Source of the DNA: Microbacteriaceae bacterium
GTDB taxonomy: Bacteria; Actinomycetota; Actinomycetes; Actinomycetales; Microbacteriaceae
DNA length: 35,922 nt
Direction: 5' to 3'
Assembly (NCBI GenBank): GCA_030840105.1
Contig: JAUZGC010000109.1
Span: forward strand, 1 to 35,922
Below are positions 9,537 to 16,450 of this stretch, piece by piece. Numbering within the stretch: position 1 is the first letter of the stretch; every line of letters begins with the position of its first letter. The position numbers were made by a program, and so were the translations under genes. The notes under the pieces were generated by a model that was given only the letters and a program-made list of their open reading frames with translations, did no database searches and was not told the origin of the DNA.

Positions 9537-10373
9537 TCAGTGTCGGCGCAGGCTGCGGCGCGATCCGCTCTCGCTGTGCGAACCGCTCTCCGGCGTGTCG
9601 AGGACGTCGACCACGACGACGGTCACGTTGTCGCGACCCCCATTGCCGAGTGCCGCATCCATGAGCTGCTGTGCCGCGTCGAGCGGCGAACTGCCGTCTC
9701 CGAGGAAATGCGCGATGCCGTGCTCGGTCAGCTCCTTCGTGAGTCCGTCCGAGCACACGAGCAAGCGTGCGCCCGCGACGATCGGGATGAGCCAGTAGTC
9801 GGGAACCGGGTCTTCATTGAAGCCGACCGCGCGCGTAATCACGTTGCTGTGCGGATGCACTTCGGCCTCGGCCGGAGTGATGGCGCCGGCATCCAACAGC
9901 TCCTGCACGATCGAATGATCGGTCGTGAGCTGCTGCAGTTCGCCGTCCGCGAATTGGTAGACCCTCGAGTCCCCGATGTTGAAGATGAGCCATCGCGCAA
10001 TGCCATCGACGAGCGCGAGCGCGATCCCCGTGACGGTCGTGCCCGTCCCCAGATCGGTCTGGCCGACGCCGCGGCTCATGTCATCGACGGCCGCGCGCAG
10101 TGCGCCGTTGATCGCGTCTTCCTCGACGAAGTCGACCGATACCTGTTCCGCGAGTCGCGTGACGACAGCTGCGCTCGCGAAGTCGCCTGCGGTGTGCCCG
10201 CCCATGCCGTCCGCTACGGCGAAGATGGGAGACTTCGCGAGGAGGCTGTCCTCATTGACCGCGCGGCGATAGCCCTTGTCACTGAGCGCCGCCCACGAGA
10301 GGCTCACGCGCGCGCCTCCGCCACCTGGCACGGCCACGTTGTGGCGTCTGTTGCTGCGACCGATCTGGGTCAC
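9537..10373 (-). CDS. PP2C-type Ser/Thr phosphatase
   Basis: A 278-residue PPM/PP2C phosphatase, the usual length of a soluble Stp/PrpC-type enzyme. Metal-binding motifs are intact: NED (40-42), VADGMGGH (53-60, D55), GDSR (134-137), CSDGL (207-211) and GGRDNVT (245-251). It has no membrane span, unlike PstP of mycobacteria. It should remove phosphate from substrates of the kinase encoded next. It starts at GTG 10373 in a GTGA overlap with the FHA gene stop, so the two are co-translated. The last 20 residues are Ser/Arg-rich and poorly ordered. Confidence 0.95.
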   Translation of the reverse strand: MTQIGRSNRRHNVAVPGGGGARVSLSWAALSDKGYRRAVNEDSLLAKSPIFAVADGMGGHTAGDFASAAVVTRLAEQVSVDFVEEDAINGALRAAVDDMSRGVGQTDLGTGTTVTGIALALVDGIARWLIFNIGDSRVYQFADGELQQLTTDHSIVQELLDAGAITPAEAEVHPHSNVITRAVGFNEDPVPDYWLIPIVAGARLLVCSDGLTKELTEHGIAHFLGDGSSPLDAAQQLMDAALGNGGRDNVTVVVVDVLDTPESGSHSESGSRRSLRRH

Positions 10374-11467
10374 TCGGATCCTCTCCCGGTCGAATCGACG
10401 ATCATGTATCCCCCGGCAGGAATGATCTCGATGATATTACCGTCACCAATGTCAACCGTCGTACCAGGGAGGACCACACGCGACTCACCTGGTCGCATGC
10501 GCAAGCGGTCGATACCCGGACTGGTCACGAACGTGCCGTTCGTCGAGCGCAGGTCGGTGACGACAACCGCGTCGCCCACCTGCTGGAGTTGCACATGGGT
10601 CGAGGACACCACCTGAGTCGGTGACTCGACCGTGACGAGCAGCGGCGAGGCGCCCAGTGCGATGCGCGGCGGCGCCGGCTCGCGCCCGACGAATGCCGGC
10701 GCATCAAGCGAGCGCGGTTCGCCGCCGCCAACCCGGAACGTGATGAGGTCCTCCACCGGCATGGGCCGCTGTGGCGGGCGACTGCGCAGGATCGTGTCGT
10801 CGTCGAATTCGGACTCGAGATCGGGGGTGTGCGCCGATCCGGCCCGTGGGACGGGCGCGTACCGCGACCGGATGATGGTCTCGTCCGGGTCAGCGGCGGC
10901 GCTCACGTTGTCGCTCGAAGCCGCACCGGCAGCAGGATCCATGTCCTCGATCGGCGCGAGAGACCAGGCAAGCAATTCGCCCTCAACGACCCCGATGGCA
11001 AGTGGGAGGCCACCGGCGGCACGCCGCGGAACCTCGCCGGTCGGGTGGTCGCCTCCGCCGAGGACGACACCCGTCACCGAGCGGAAGTCGGCCAACACCC
11101 ACGGCTCGACACCCCCCGCAGAGAACCTTCTGGAACCCCCTACCGAGAAGATGTCGACGTTGGCAGCGCCACGAACGACGGCGGTGGCCGTTGTGTCGCT
11201 GGATGCGGCCTCGATCGCGGCCAGGCTCACCGCCGCGAACGACCGCACTGCATGCTCACCCGTCAGCGGGAACGCACCAACGATCGACTCGATCGGAGCA
11301 TGATCGGATTGGGCAAGCCGCCACAGGGCGTCCAGGACCGGCTTCACGACGTCGGCACTCACCGCGGCGACGAAGGAACGCCCGGCGACGAAGAGCCAGC
11401 GCGGGTTGGCCGAGGCCGGTGCGTACCGGGTATAGCCGGGGACCACTCGCGATTCCCCCAACCTCAC
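10370..11467 (-). CDS. FHA domain protein with duplicated phospho-Thr motifs
   Basis: A 365-residue protein with a C-terminal FHA domain at about 258-350. It shows the family signatures VGREP (GR, 261-262), VSSTH (287-291) and RSTNGTF (307-313). The N-terminal 170 residues are an Ala/Val-rich region of unknown fold. The acidic linker carries two near-identical motifs, DETIIRSR (196-203) and DDTILRSR (223-230), resembling phospho-Thr sites recognised by FHA domains. It probably scaffolds or senses phosphorylation by the clustered kinase. The start is uncertain: GTG 11467 has no clear Shine-Dalgarno, while GTG 11446 has GGGGGAA 6 nt upstream and would shorten the protein by 7 residues. Only 6 bp separate it from the aldehyde dehydrogenase stop, so read-through from that gene is possible. 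Confidence 0.88.
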   Translation of the reverse strand: MRLGESRVVPGYTRYAPASANPRWLFVAGRSFVAAVSADVVKPVLDALWRLAQSDHAPIESIVGAFPLTGEHAVRSFAAVSLAAIEAASSDTTATAVVRGAANVDIFSVGGSRRFSAGGVEPWVLADFRSVTGVVLGGGDHPTGEVPRRAAGGLPLAIGVVEGELLAWSLAPIEDMDPAAGAASSDNVSAAADPDETIIRSRYAPVPRAGSAHTPDLESEFDDDTILRSRPPQRPMPVEDLITFRVGGGEPRSLDAPAFVGREPAPPRIALGASPLLVTVESPTQVVSSTHVQLQQVGDAVVVTDLRSTNGTFVTSPGIDRLRMRPGESRVVLPGTTVDIGDGNIIEIIPAGGYMIVDSTGRGSE

Positions 11468-11473
11468 GACCGC

Positions 11474-12910
11474 TTAGGAGCCGATGTAGCTCATGACGTG
11501 CTTGATCCGAGTGTAATCTTCGAAGCCGTAGAGCGAGAGATCCTTTCCATAGCCCGAATGCTTGAATCCGCCGTGCGGCATCTCGGCGACGAGCGGGATA
11601 TGCGTGTTGATCCAGACACAACCGAAGTCGAGCCCCTTGGCGAAGCGCATCGCCCGCCCGTGATCGCGCGTCCACACCGACGACGAAAGCCCGTACTGCA
11701 CGTCGTTGGCCCAGCGCATCGCCTGCGCCTCATCCGTGAACTTCTGGACGGTGATGACCGGCCCGAAGATCTCACGCTGGATCGCTTCGTCTTTCTGGTC
11801 GAGCCCGGAGACAATCGTCGCTTCGTGGAAGTACCCCTTCGTGCCGACGCGGTGACCGCCTAGCTCGATGGTGGCGTTGTCCGGCAGGCGATCGATGAAG
11901 CCAGTGACCTGGGCGAGCTGGTTGACATTGTTGACCGGACCGTACAGGATGCCGTCCTCGTTCGGCGCGCCCGTTGTCGCGTTCACCCGCGCATACGCGG
12001 CGAGCGCTGCGACGAACTCGTCATGGATGCCTTCCTGCACGAGCAGCCGCGTGGCGGCCGTGCAATCCTGGCCGGCGTTGAAGTAGCCCGCAGCAACGAT
12101 TCCCTCGACCGCACGCTCGACATCCGCGTCATCGAAGACGATGACGGGAGCTTTGCCACCGAGCTCGAGGTGCACTCGCTTGAGATCGCTCGCCGCCGAG
12201 GTGGCCACCTCCATGCCGGCGCGCACCGACCCGGTGATCGAGATCATCTGCGGAATCGTGCTTTCGACCATCGCTGCGCCCGTCGAGCGGTCTCCGGTGA
12301 TGACGTTGACGACACCGGCCGGAACGAACTCGGCAATGACCTCCGCGAGCAGCAGCGTCGAGGATGGCGTGGTATCGGACGGCTTGAGAACCGTCGTGTT
12401 GCCCGCCGCGACCGCGGGCGCGAACTTCCACACCGCCATGTTGAGCGGGTAGTTCCACGGCGTCACCTGGCCGACGACTCCGATGGGCTCGCGGCGGATG
12501 AATGACGTGTGATCGCGCATGTACTCGCCGGCGGCCTTGCCCTCGAGGCTGCGGGCGGCACCGGCGAAGAAGCGGATCTGGTCGACCGAGAGCAGGATCT
12601 CATCGTCGACGAGCGAGGCCCTCGGCTTACCGGTGTCCTGCGACTCGAGGTCGGCGAACTCCTCGGCCCTCGCCTCGATCGCATCGGCGATTCGGAACAA
12701 CGCGAGCTGGCGCTCGGCCGGCGTGGTGTCGCCCCATTCGGCAAAAGCGGTCTTCGCCGAGGAGAACGCGTCAGCGACATCCTCGGCGGATGACACCGGC
12801 GAGGTCGCATAGACCTCCTCGGTCGCCGGATCCACCAGATCGAGGCGATTGGACGACTTCGACTCCACAAAGGCGCCATTGACAAAGTTGCGAAGCTCGC
12901 GCTGACTCAT
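11474..12910 (-). CDS. Gamma-aminobutyraldehyde dehydrogenase
   Basis: A 478-residue NAD(P)-dependent aldehyde dehydrogenase. Visible motifs are VTPWNYPL (Asn in the oxyanion hole), [10 protein letters not shown] (cofactor binding), the catalytic Glu in HLELGGKAP, and the catalytic Cys in NAGQDCTA. The C-terminal signature [20 protein letters not shown] is typical of the PatD/gamma-aminobutyraldehyde branch. It should oxidise 4-aminobutyraldehyde, or its gamma-glutamyl form, to 4-aminobutyrate. The divergent neighbours (Lrp regulator, putrescine-type aminotransferase, FAD amine oxidase) support a role in polyamine breakdown. ATG 12910 gives the normal family length. Exact substrate is inferred; betaine-aldehyde or succinate-semialdehyde activity cannot be excluded. 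Confidence 0.88.
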   Translation of the reverse strand: MSQRELRNFVNGAFVESKSSNRLDLVDPATEEVYATSPVSSAEDVADAFSSAKTAFAEWGDTTPAERQLALFRIADAIEARAEEFADLESQDTGKPRASLVDDEILLSVDQIRFFAGAARSLEGKAAGEYMRDHTSFIRREPIGVVGQVTPWNYPLNMAVWKFAPAVAAGNTTVLKPSDTTPSSTLLLAEVIAEFVPAGVVNVITGDRSTGAAMVESTIPQMISITGSVRAGMEVATSAASDLKRVHLELGGKAPVIVFDDADVERAVEGIVAAGYFNAGQDCTAATRLLVQEGIHDEFVAALAAYARVNATTGAPNEDGILYGPVNNVNQLAQVTGFIDRLPDNATIELGGHRVGTKGYFHEATIVSGLDQKDEAIQREIFGPVITVQKFTDEAQAMRWANDVQYGLSSSVWTRDHGRAMRFAKGLDFGCVWINTHIPLVAEMPHGGFKHSGYGKDLSLYGFEDYTRIKHVMSYIGS

Positions 12911-12912
12911 GC

Positions 12913-12988
12913 TGTCAGTCTACTGATTTCGTCTGTGAAATGGCCATAAAGATGCGGATTCGCTTGCTGAAGGCTCCTTACACTGACA
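12913..12988. promoter_or_regulatory. Divergent operator pair TGTCAGT ... ACTGACA
   Basis: The 88-bp region between the aldehyde dehydrogenase and the Lrp gene carries TGTCAGT at 12913-12919 and its exact reverse complement ACTGACA at 12982-12988. The match extends to TGTCAGTSTAM on facing strands. Each copy lies close to the start codon of one gene. A -10-like TACACT (12979-12984) overlaps the right site. Paired sites of this kind fit autoregulation and divergent control by the adjacent Lrp/AsnC protein. Confidence 0.5.
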
Positions 12989-12998
12989 GAATCGAGCC

Positions 12999-13481
12999 AT
13001 GAGCACCCCGAAAGCGTCGAATTCCGCGAAACCGGTGCAGATCGACGACGTTTCCAAGTCGATTATCGAGCAGCTGCAGTCCGATGGCCGCAGGTCGTAC
13101 GCGGAGATCGGGAAGGCGGTGGGCCTCAGCGAGGCCGCCGTACGCCAGCGCGTGCAGAAACTCACCGACTCTGGCGTGATGCAGATCGTCGCTGTCACCG
13201 ACCCGATGCAGCTCGGCTTCTACCGCCAGGCCATGATCGGGATCCGGGTCAGCGGCGACACGCGCGCCGTTGCTGACAAGCTCGCGGCCATGCCTGCCGT
13301 CGACTACGTCGTGCTCACGGCGGGCACTTTCGACATCCTTGCCGAGGTGGTCTGCGAGAACGACAACGACCTCATCACGATGCTCAACTCGGAAATCCGC
13401 ACGCTCGAGGGCGTGCTCTCGACGGAGACGTTCGTCTACCTGAAACTTCACAAGCAGTTCTACAACTGGGGAACACGATGA
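12999..13481 (+). CDS. Lrp/AsnC-family transcriptional regulator
   Basis: A 160-residue Lrp/AsnC protein. The N-terminal winged helix-turn-helix is at about 20-70 (IIEQLQSDGRRSYAEIGKAV, then LSEAAVRQRVQKL). The C-terminal RAM/ligand-binding domain is at about 75-155 (GDTRAVADKLAAMPAVDYVV, TAGTFDILAEVVCEND). Lrp proteins assemble as dimers or octamers and respond to amino acids or related amines. Its stop overlaps the aminotransferase start by ATGA, and it diverges from the aldehyde dehydrogenase, so it is the probable local regulator of polyamine use. No good Shine-Dalgarno precedes ATG 12999, and a nearby -10-like sequence suggests a very short leader. Confidence 0.93.
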   Translation: MSTPKASNSAKPVQIDDVSKSIIEQLQSDGRRSYAEIGKAVGLSEAAVRQRVQKLTDSGVMQIVAVTDPMQLGFYRQAMIGIRVSGDTRAVADKLAAMPAVDYVVLTAGTFDILAEVVCENDNDLITMLNSEIRTLEGVLSTETFVYLKLHKQFYNWGTR

Positions 13482-14950
13482 CTATGCCCACTACGAGCAC
13501 GCCGAGCGGAACGACCACGGGCAGCACGACGACAACGGGCGGCACGACCACGCTGCCTGCGACATCCGCGACCGGTTTCGACAATGCGGACCTGCAGCAG
13601 AAGGCCAAGGACCACCTCTGGATGCATTTCGCGCGCCAGTCGACCCTCGAGGACGGCCACGGCGTCCCCATCATCACCAGGGGCCAGGGGCACCACATCT
13701 GGGACTCGAACGGGCGCAAATACATCGACGGGCTCTCCGGCCTCTTCGTCGTGAACGCCGGCCACGGGCGCAAGCGCCTGGCCGAGGTTGCCGCCAAGCA
13801 GGCAGAGGAGCTCGCCTTCTTCCCGATCTGGTCGTACGCGCACCCGAACGCCATCGAGCTGGCCGACCGGCTCGCGAGCTACGCACCAGGCGACCTCAAC
13901 CGGGTCTTCTTCTCGACGGGCGGAGGCGAGGCCGTCGAGACGGCGTTCAAGCTGGCCAAGTACTTCTGGAAGCTGCAGGGCCGGCCGACGAAGCACAAAG
14001 TGATTTCGCGCGCCGTCGCATACCACGGCACCCCGCAGGGTGCGCTCGCGATCACGGGCATCCCCGCCATGAAGGAAATGTTCGAGCCGGTGACGCCCGG
14101 CGGTTTCCGCGTGCCGAACACGAACTTCTATCGCGCGGAGGAGATGGGCTTCTCCGGCGACCTCGATGCCTTCGGCCAATGGGCGGCCAACCGCATCGAA
14201 GAGATGATCATCTTTGAGGGCCCGGAGACCGTGGCTGCGATCTTCCTCGAACCGGTCCAGAACAGTGGCGGATGCTTCCCCCCTCCCCCCGGATACTTCC
14301 AGAGGGTGCGCGAAATCTGCGACAAGTACGACGTGCTGCTGGTCGCAGACGAGGTGATCACGGGCTTCGGGCGCATCGGCAACTGGTTCGCATCCACGAC
14401 GTACGGATTCCAGCCGGACATGATCACGTGCGCCAAAGGCATGACGAGCGGATACTCCCCCATCGGCGCGACCATCATCAGTGACCGGATCTACGAGCCG
14501 TTCAAGCACGGGAACACGTCCTTCTACCACGGTTACACGTTCGGCGGCCATCCGGTCTCCGCTGCTGTCGCCCTGGCCAACCTCGACATCTTCGAGGAGG
14601 AGAAGCTCAACGAACGCGTGCGCGAGAATTCGCCGCTGTTCCGCGCCGAACTCGAGACGCTTCTCGACCTTCCCATCGTCGGTGACGTGCGCGGCGACGG
14701 CTATTTCTTCGGCATCGAACTCGTCAAGGACAAGGCGACCAAGGAAACCTTCGACGACGACGAGTCGGAGCGCCTGCTACGGGGGTTCCTCTCCAAGGCA
14801 CTCTTCGACGCGGGCCTCTACTGCCGCGCAGACGACAGAGGCGACCCCGTCGTGCAGCTCGCTCCCCCGCTGACGACCGGACCCGCCGAATTCGCCGAGA
14901 TCGGCCAGATCCTGCGCGGTGTGCTGTCAGAAGCATGGACTCGGCTCTGA
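13478..14950 (+). CDS. Class III aminotransferase (putrescine-type)
   Basis: A 490-residue PLP-dependent class III aminotransferase. The PLP Lys is K320 in ITCAKGMTSGY. Other family motifs are FFSTGGGEAVETAFK, AYHGTPQGAL, FLEPVQNSGG and LLVADEVITGFGR. It resembles putrescine/diamine:pyruvate transaminases (SpuC-like), giving 4-aminobutyraldehyde for the divergent dehydrogenase; the exact donor is inferred. ATG 13478 overlaps the regulator stop (ATGA) and has GGGGA 7 nt upstream. Residues 1-33 are an unusual Thr/Gly/Ser-rich stretch (for example GTTTGSTTTTGGTTT) encoded by short DNA repeats. It precedes the usual family start near DLQQKAKDHLWMHF, so it is probably a disordered extension and not part of the fold. 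Confidence 0.9.
   Translation: MTMPTTSTPSGTTTGSTTTTGGTTTLPATSATGFDNADLQQKAKDHLWMHFARQSTLEDGHGVPIITRGQGHHIWDSNGRKYIDGLSGLFVVNAGHGRKRLAEVAAKQAEELAFFPIWSYAHPNAIELADRLASYAPGDLNRVFFSTGGGEAVETAFKLAKYFWKLQGRPTKHKVISRAVAYHGTPQGALAITGIPAMKEMFEPVTPGGFRVPNTNFYRAEEMGFSGDLDAFGQWAANRIEEMIIFEGPETVAAIFLEPVQNSGGCFPPPPGYFQRVREICDKYDVLLVADEVITGFGRIGNWFASTTYGFQPDMITCAKGMTSGYSPIGATIISDRIYEPFKHGNTSFYHGYTFGGHPVSAAVALANLDIFEEEKLNERVRENSPLFRAELETLLDLPIVGDVRGDGYFFGIELVKDKATKETFDDDESERLLRGFLSKALFDAGLYCRADDRGDPVVQLAPPLTTGPAEFAEIGQILRGVLSEAWTRL
13511..13552 (+). repeat. Degenerate ACGAC-ACGGGC tandem repeat
   Basis: Three imperfect units (13511-13525, 13526-13543, and the partial 13544-13552) share ACGACnACGGGCnGC. They encode the Thr/Gly-rich N-terminus of the aminotransferase, close to the overlap with the upstream stop. 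The unit lengths are multiples of three, so copy changes would keep the frame. Confidence 0.7.
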
Positions 14951-16410
14951 GCAGCGAGGCAGCGTTGAGCAGCGAGGCAGCGTTGAGCAGCGAGGCAGCG
15001 TCGAGCCGCATGACAGTACCCGACTACCGCAACGTCAGCTTCTGGCTCGACTCGCTGGCGGCGTCCGGCGTCGATGACCTGACGCCACGCGCTGCACTCG
15101 CTTCGGATGTCTCCGTCGACGTGTGCATCGTGGGTGGAGGACTCACCGGCCTCTGGACCGCGTACTACCTCAAGAAGGCGAACCCGTCGCTCGACATCGC
15201 CGTCCTCGAGAAGAACATCGCCGGTTTCGGCGCATCCGGTCGCAACGGTGGCTGGTGTTCGACCCTGTTCCCGCTCTCGGCATCGGCGCTCGAGGCTCGT
15301 TACGGCTTCGAGTCGGCCGTCGCGATGCGCAAGGCGATGAACGACACCGTCGATGAGGTCGGCCGCGCGACCCTGGCAGAAGGAATCGACTGCGATTTCG
15401 TCAAGGGCGGCACTGTCACGTTCGTGCGCACACGCGCCCAGCTCGCCGGCGCACGCAGCGAGGTCGCCGAGGCGCTTCTCTTTGATGTGGACAGGGTCAG
15501 CCTGTGGGGGGCGGACACGGTTGGCGCGAGGTTTCCCGGAGCGGCCGCACGGGCGGCGACCTTCACGCCGGACTGTGCGAGCGTCCAGCCGGCCAAGCTC
15601 GTACGCGGGCTGGCCAGGGTGGTCGAGTCGCTCGGCGTCGCCATCTCCGAGCGGACCGCGGTGACTGGTTGGACCGCAGGTGAGGTGCGCGTCGTAACCG
15701 CGGGCGGGCCGCGCACCGTCCGCGCGACCACCGTGGTCAACGCAACCGAGGGCTACGGATCCACGCTTCCGCAGGTCGGGCGTGCGGTCATCCCCCTCTA
15801 CTCGCTCATGATCGCAACCGAACCGCTGCCGGAGGAAACCTGGCAACGCATCGGGCTCGAGCACGGCCAGACGTTCAGCGACTTCCGCCACCTCCTGGTC
15901 TACGGGCAGCGAACAGCCGACAACAGGATCGCGTTCGGCGGCCGCGGCGCGCGCTATCACTGGGGCAGCGCCATCCGCCCGTCCTACGATCGAGTCGCCC
16001 GGGTGACTCACCACCTGCACAAGGCGCTCCTCGGCCTCTTCCCCGACGTCGGCTCTGCTCGGATCACGCACGAATGGGGCGGGCCGCTCGGCGTCACGCG
16101 CGACTGGCACGCGAGCGTCGGTTACGACAAAGCGAGCGGAATGGCCTGGGCCGGCGGCTATGTCGGCGACGGCCTGAGCACGACGAACCTGGCCGGGCGC
16201 ACGCTCGCCGACCTCATCATGGACAGGGAAACCGAGCTGACCCGGCTGCCGTGGGTCAATCACCGCTCCCCGCGCTGGGAGCCGGAACCGCTGCGGTTCC
16301 TCGGCGCCAATGGCGGCCTCCTCGGCATGGAATTCGCGGATGTCGAGGAGCAGGTCACGCGCCGAAGTTCGCTCACGGCCCGTCTGATCGCGCCACTCGT
16401 CGGGCGTTAG
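14935..16410 (+). CDS. FAD-dependent amine oxidoreductase (PuuB/DAO family)
   Basis: A 491-residue frame with an N-terminal FAD-binding fold, VDVCIVGGGLTGLWTAYYL (GxGxxG at about residues 65-70), followed by FGASGRNGGWCS. The C-terminal FAD signature is GMAWAGGYVGDGLSTTNLAG. This is the D-amino-acid-oxidase superfamily, close to gamma-glutamylputrescine oxidase types. With the aminotransferase and dehydrogenase it fits polyamine oxidation, and the substrate is inferred. The start is ambiguous. ATG 14935 overlaps the aminotransferase by 16 bp. Two in-frame TTG codons (14965, 14983) each follow GAGG by 5 nt inside a tandem repeat, and ATG 15010 (MTVPDYRNVSFW) gives the most family-like N-terminus. 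The repeat-encoded part (LSSEAA units) is unlikely to be folded. Confidence 0.88.
   Translation: MDSALSSEAALSSEAALSSEAASSRMTVPDYRNVSFWLDSLAASGVDDLTPRAALASDVSVDVCIVGGGLTGLWTAYYLKKANPSLDIAVLEKNIAGFGASGRNGGWCSTLFPLSASALEARYGFESAVAMRKAMNDTVDEVGRATLAEGIDCDFVKGGTVTFVRTRAQLAGARSEVAEALLFDVDRVSLWGADTVGARFPGAAARAATFTPDCASVQPAKLVRGLARVVESLGVAISERTAVTGWTAGEVRVVTAGGPRTVRATTVVNATEGYGSTLPQVGRAVIPLYSLMIATEPLPEETWQRIGLEHGQTFSDFRHLLVYGQRTADNRIAFGGRGARYHWGSAIRPSYDRVARVTHHLHKALLGLFPDVGSARITHEWGGPLGVTRDWHASVGYDKASGMAWAGGYVGDGLSTTNLAGRTLADLIMDRETELTRLPWVNHRSPRWEPEPLRFLGANGGLLGMEFADVEEQVTRRSSLTARLIAPLVGR
14949..15002 (+). repeat. Three 18-bp tandem repeats with Shine-Dalgarno and TTG
   Basis: Units at 14949-14966, 14967-14984 and 14985-15002 are identical except for the last base of the third. 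Each contains GCGAGG. In units one and two the GAGG is followed 5 nt later by TTG, in frame with the FAD oxidase. The array starts at the last two bases of the aminotransferase stop. Confidence 0.9.
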
Positions 16411-16416
16411 CGCCGA

Positions 16417-16433
16417 GCCTGCCGGCTCCAGGC
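16417..16433. terminator. Possible bidirectional terminator
   Basis: GCCTG and CAGGC arms (5 bp, 7-nt loop) lie in the 40-bp gap between the convergent FAD oxidase and mannosidase genes. There is no T-run on either side, so this is only a weak candidate. Confidence 0.3.
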
Positions 16434-16450
16434 GAAGGCAAGCCAGGCCG

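Noticed and set aside
14818-16263. 481-residue minus-strand open frame over the FAD oxidase
   Set aside because: It is antisense to an intact gene with clear FAD motifs. Its translation is Arg/Asp/Gly-rich without family features, as expected of a high-GC shadow.
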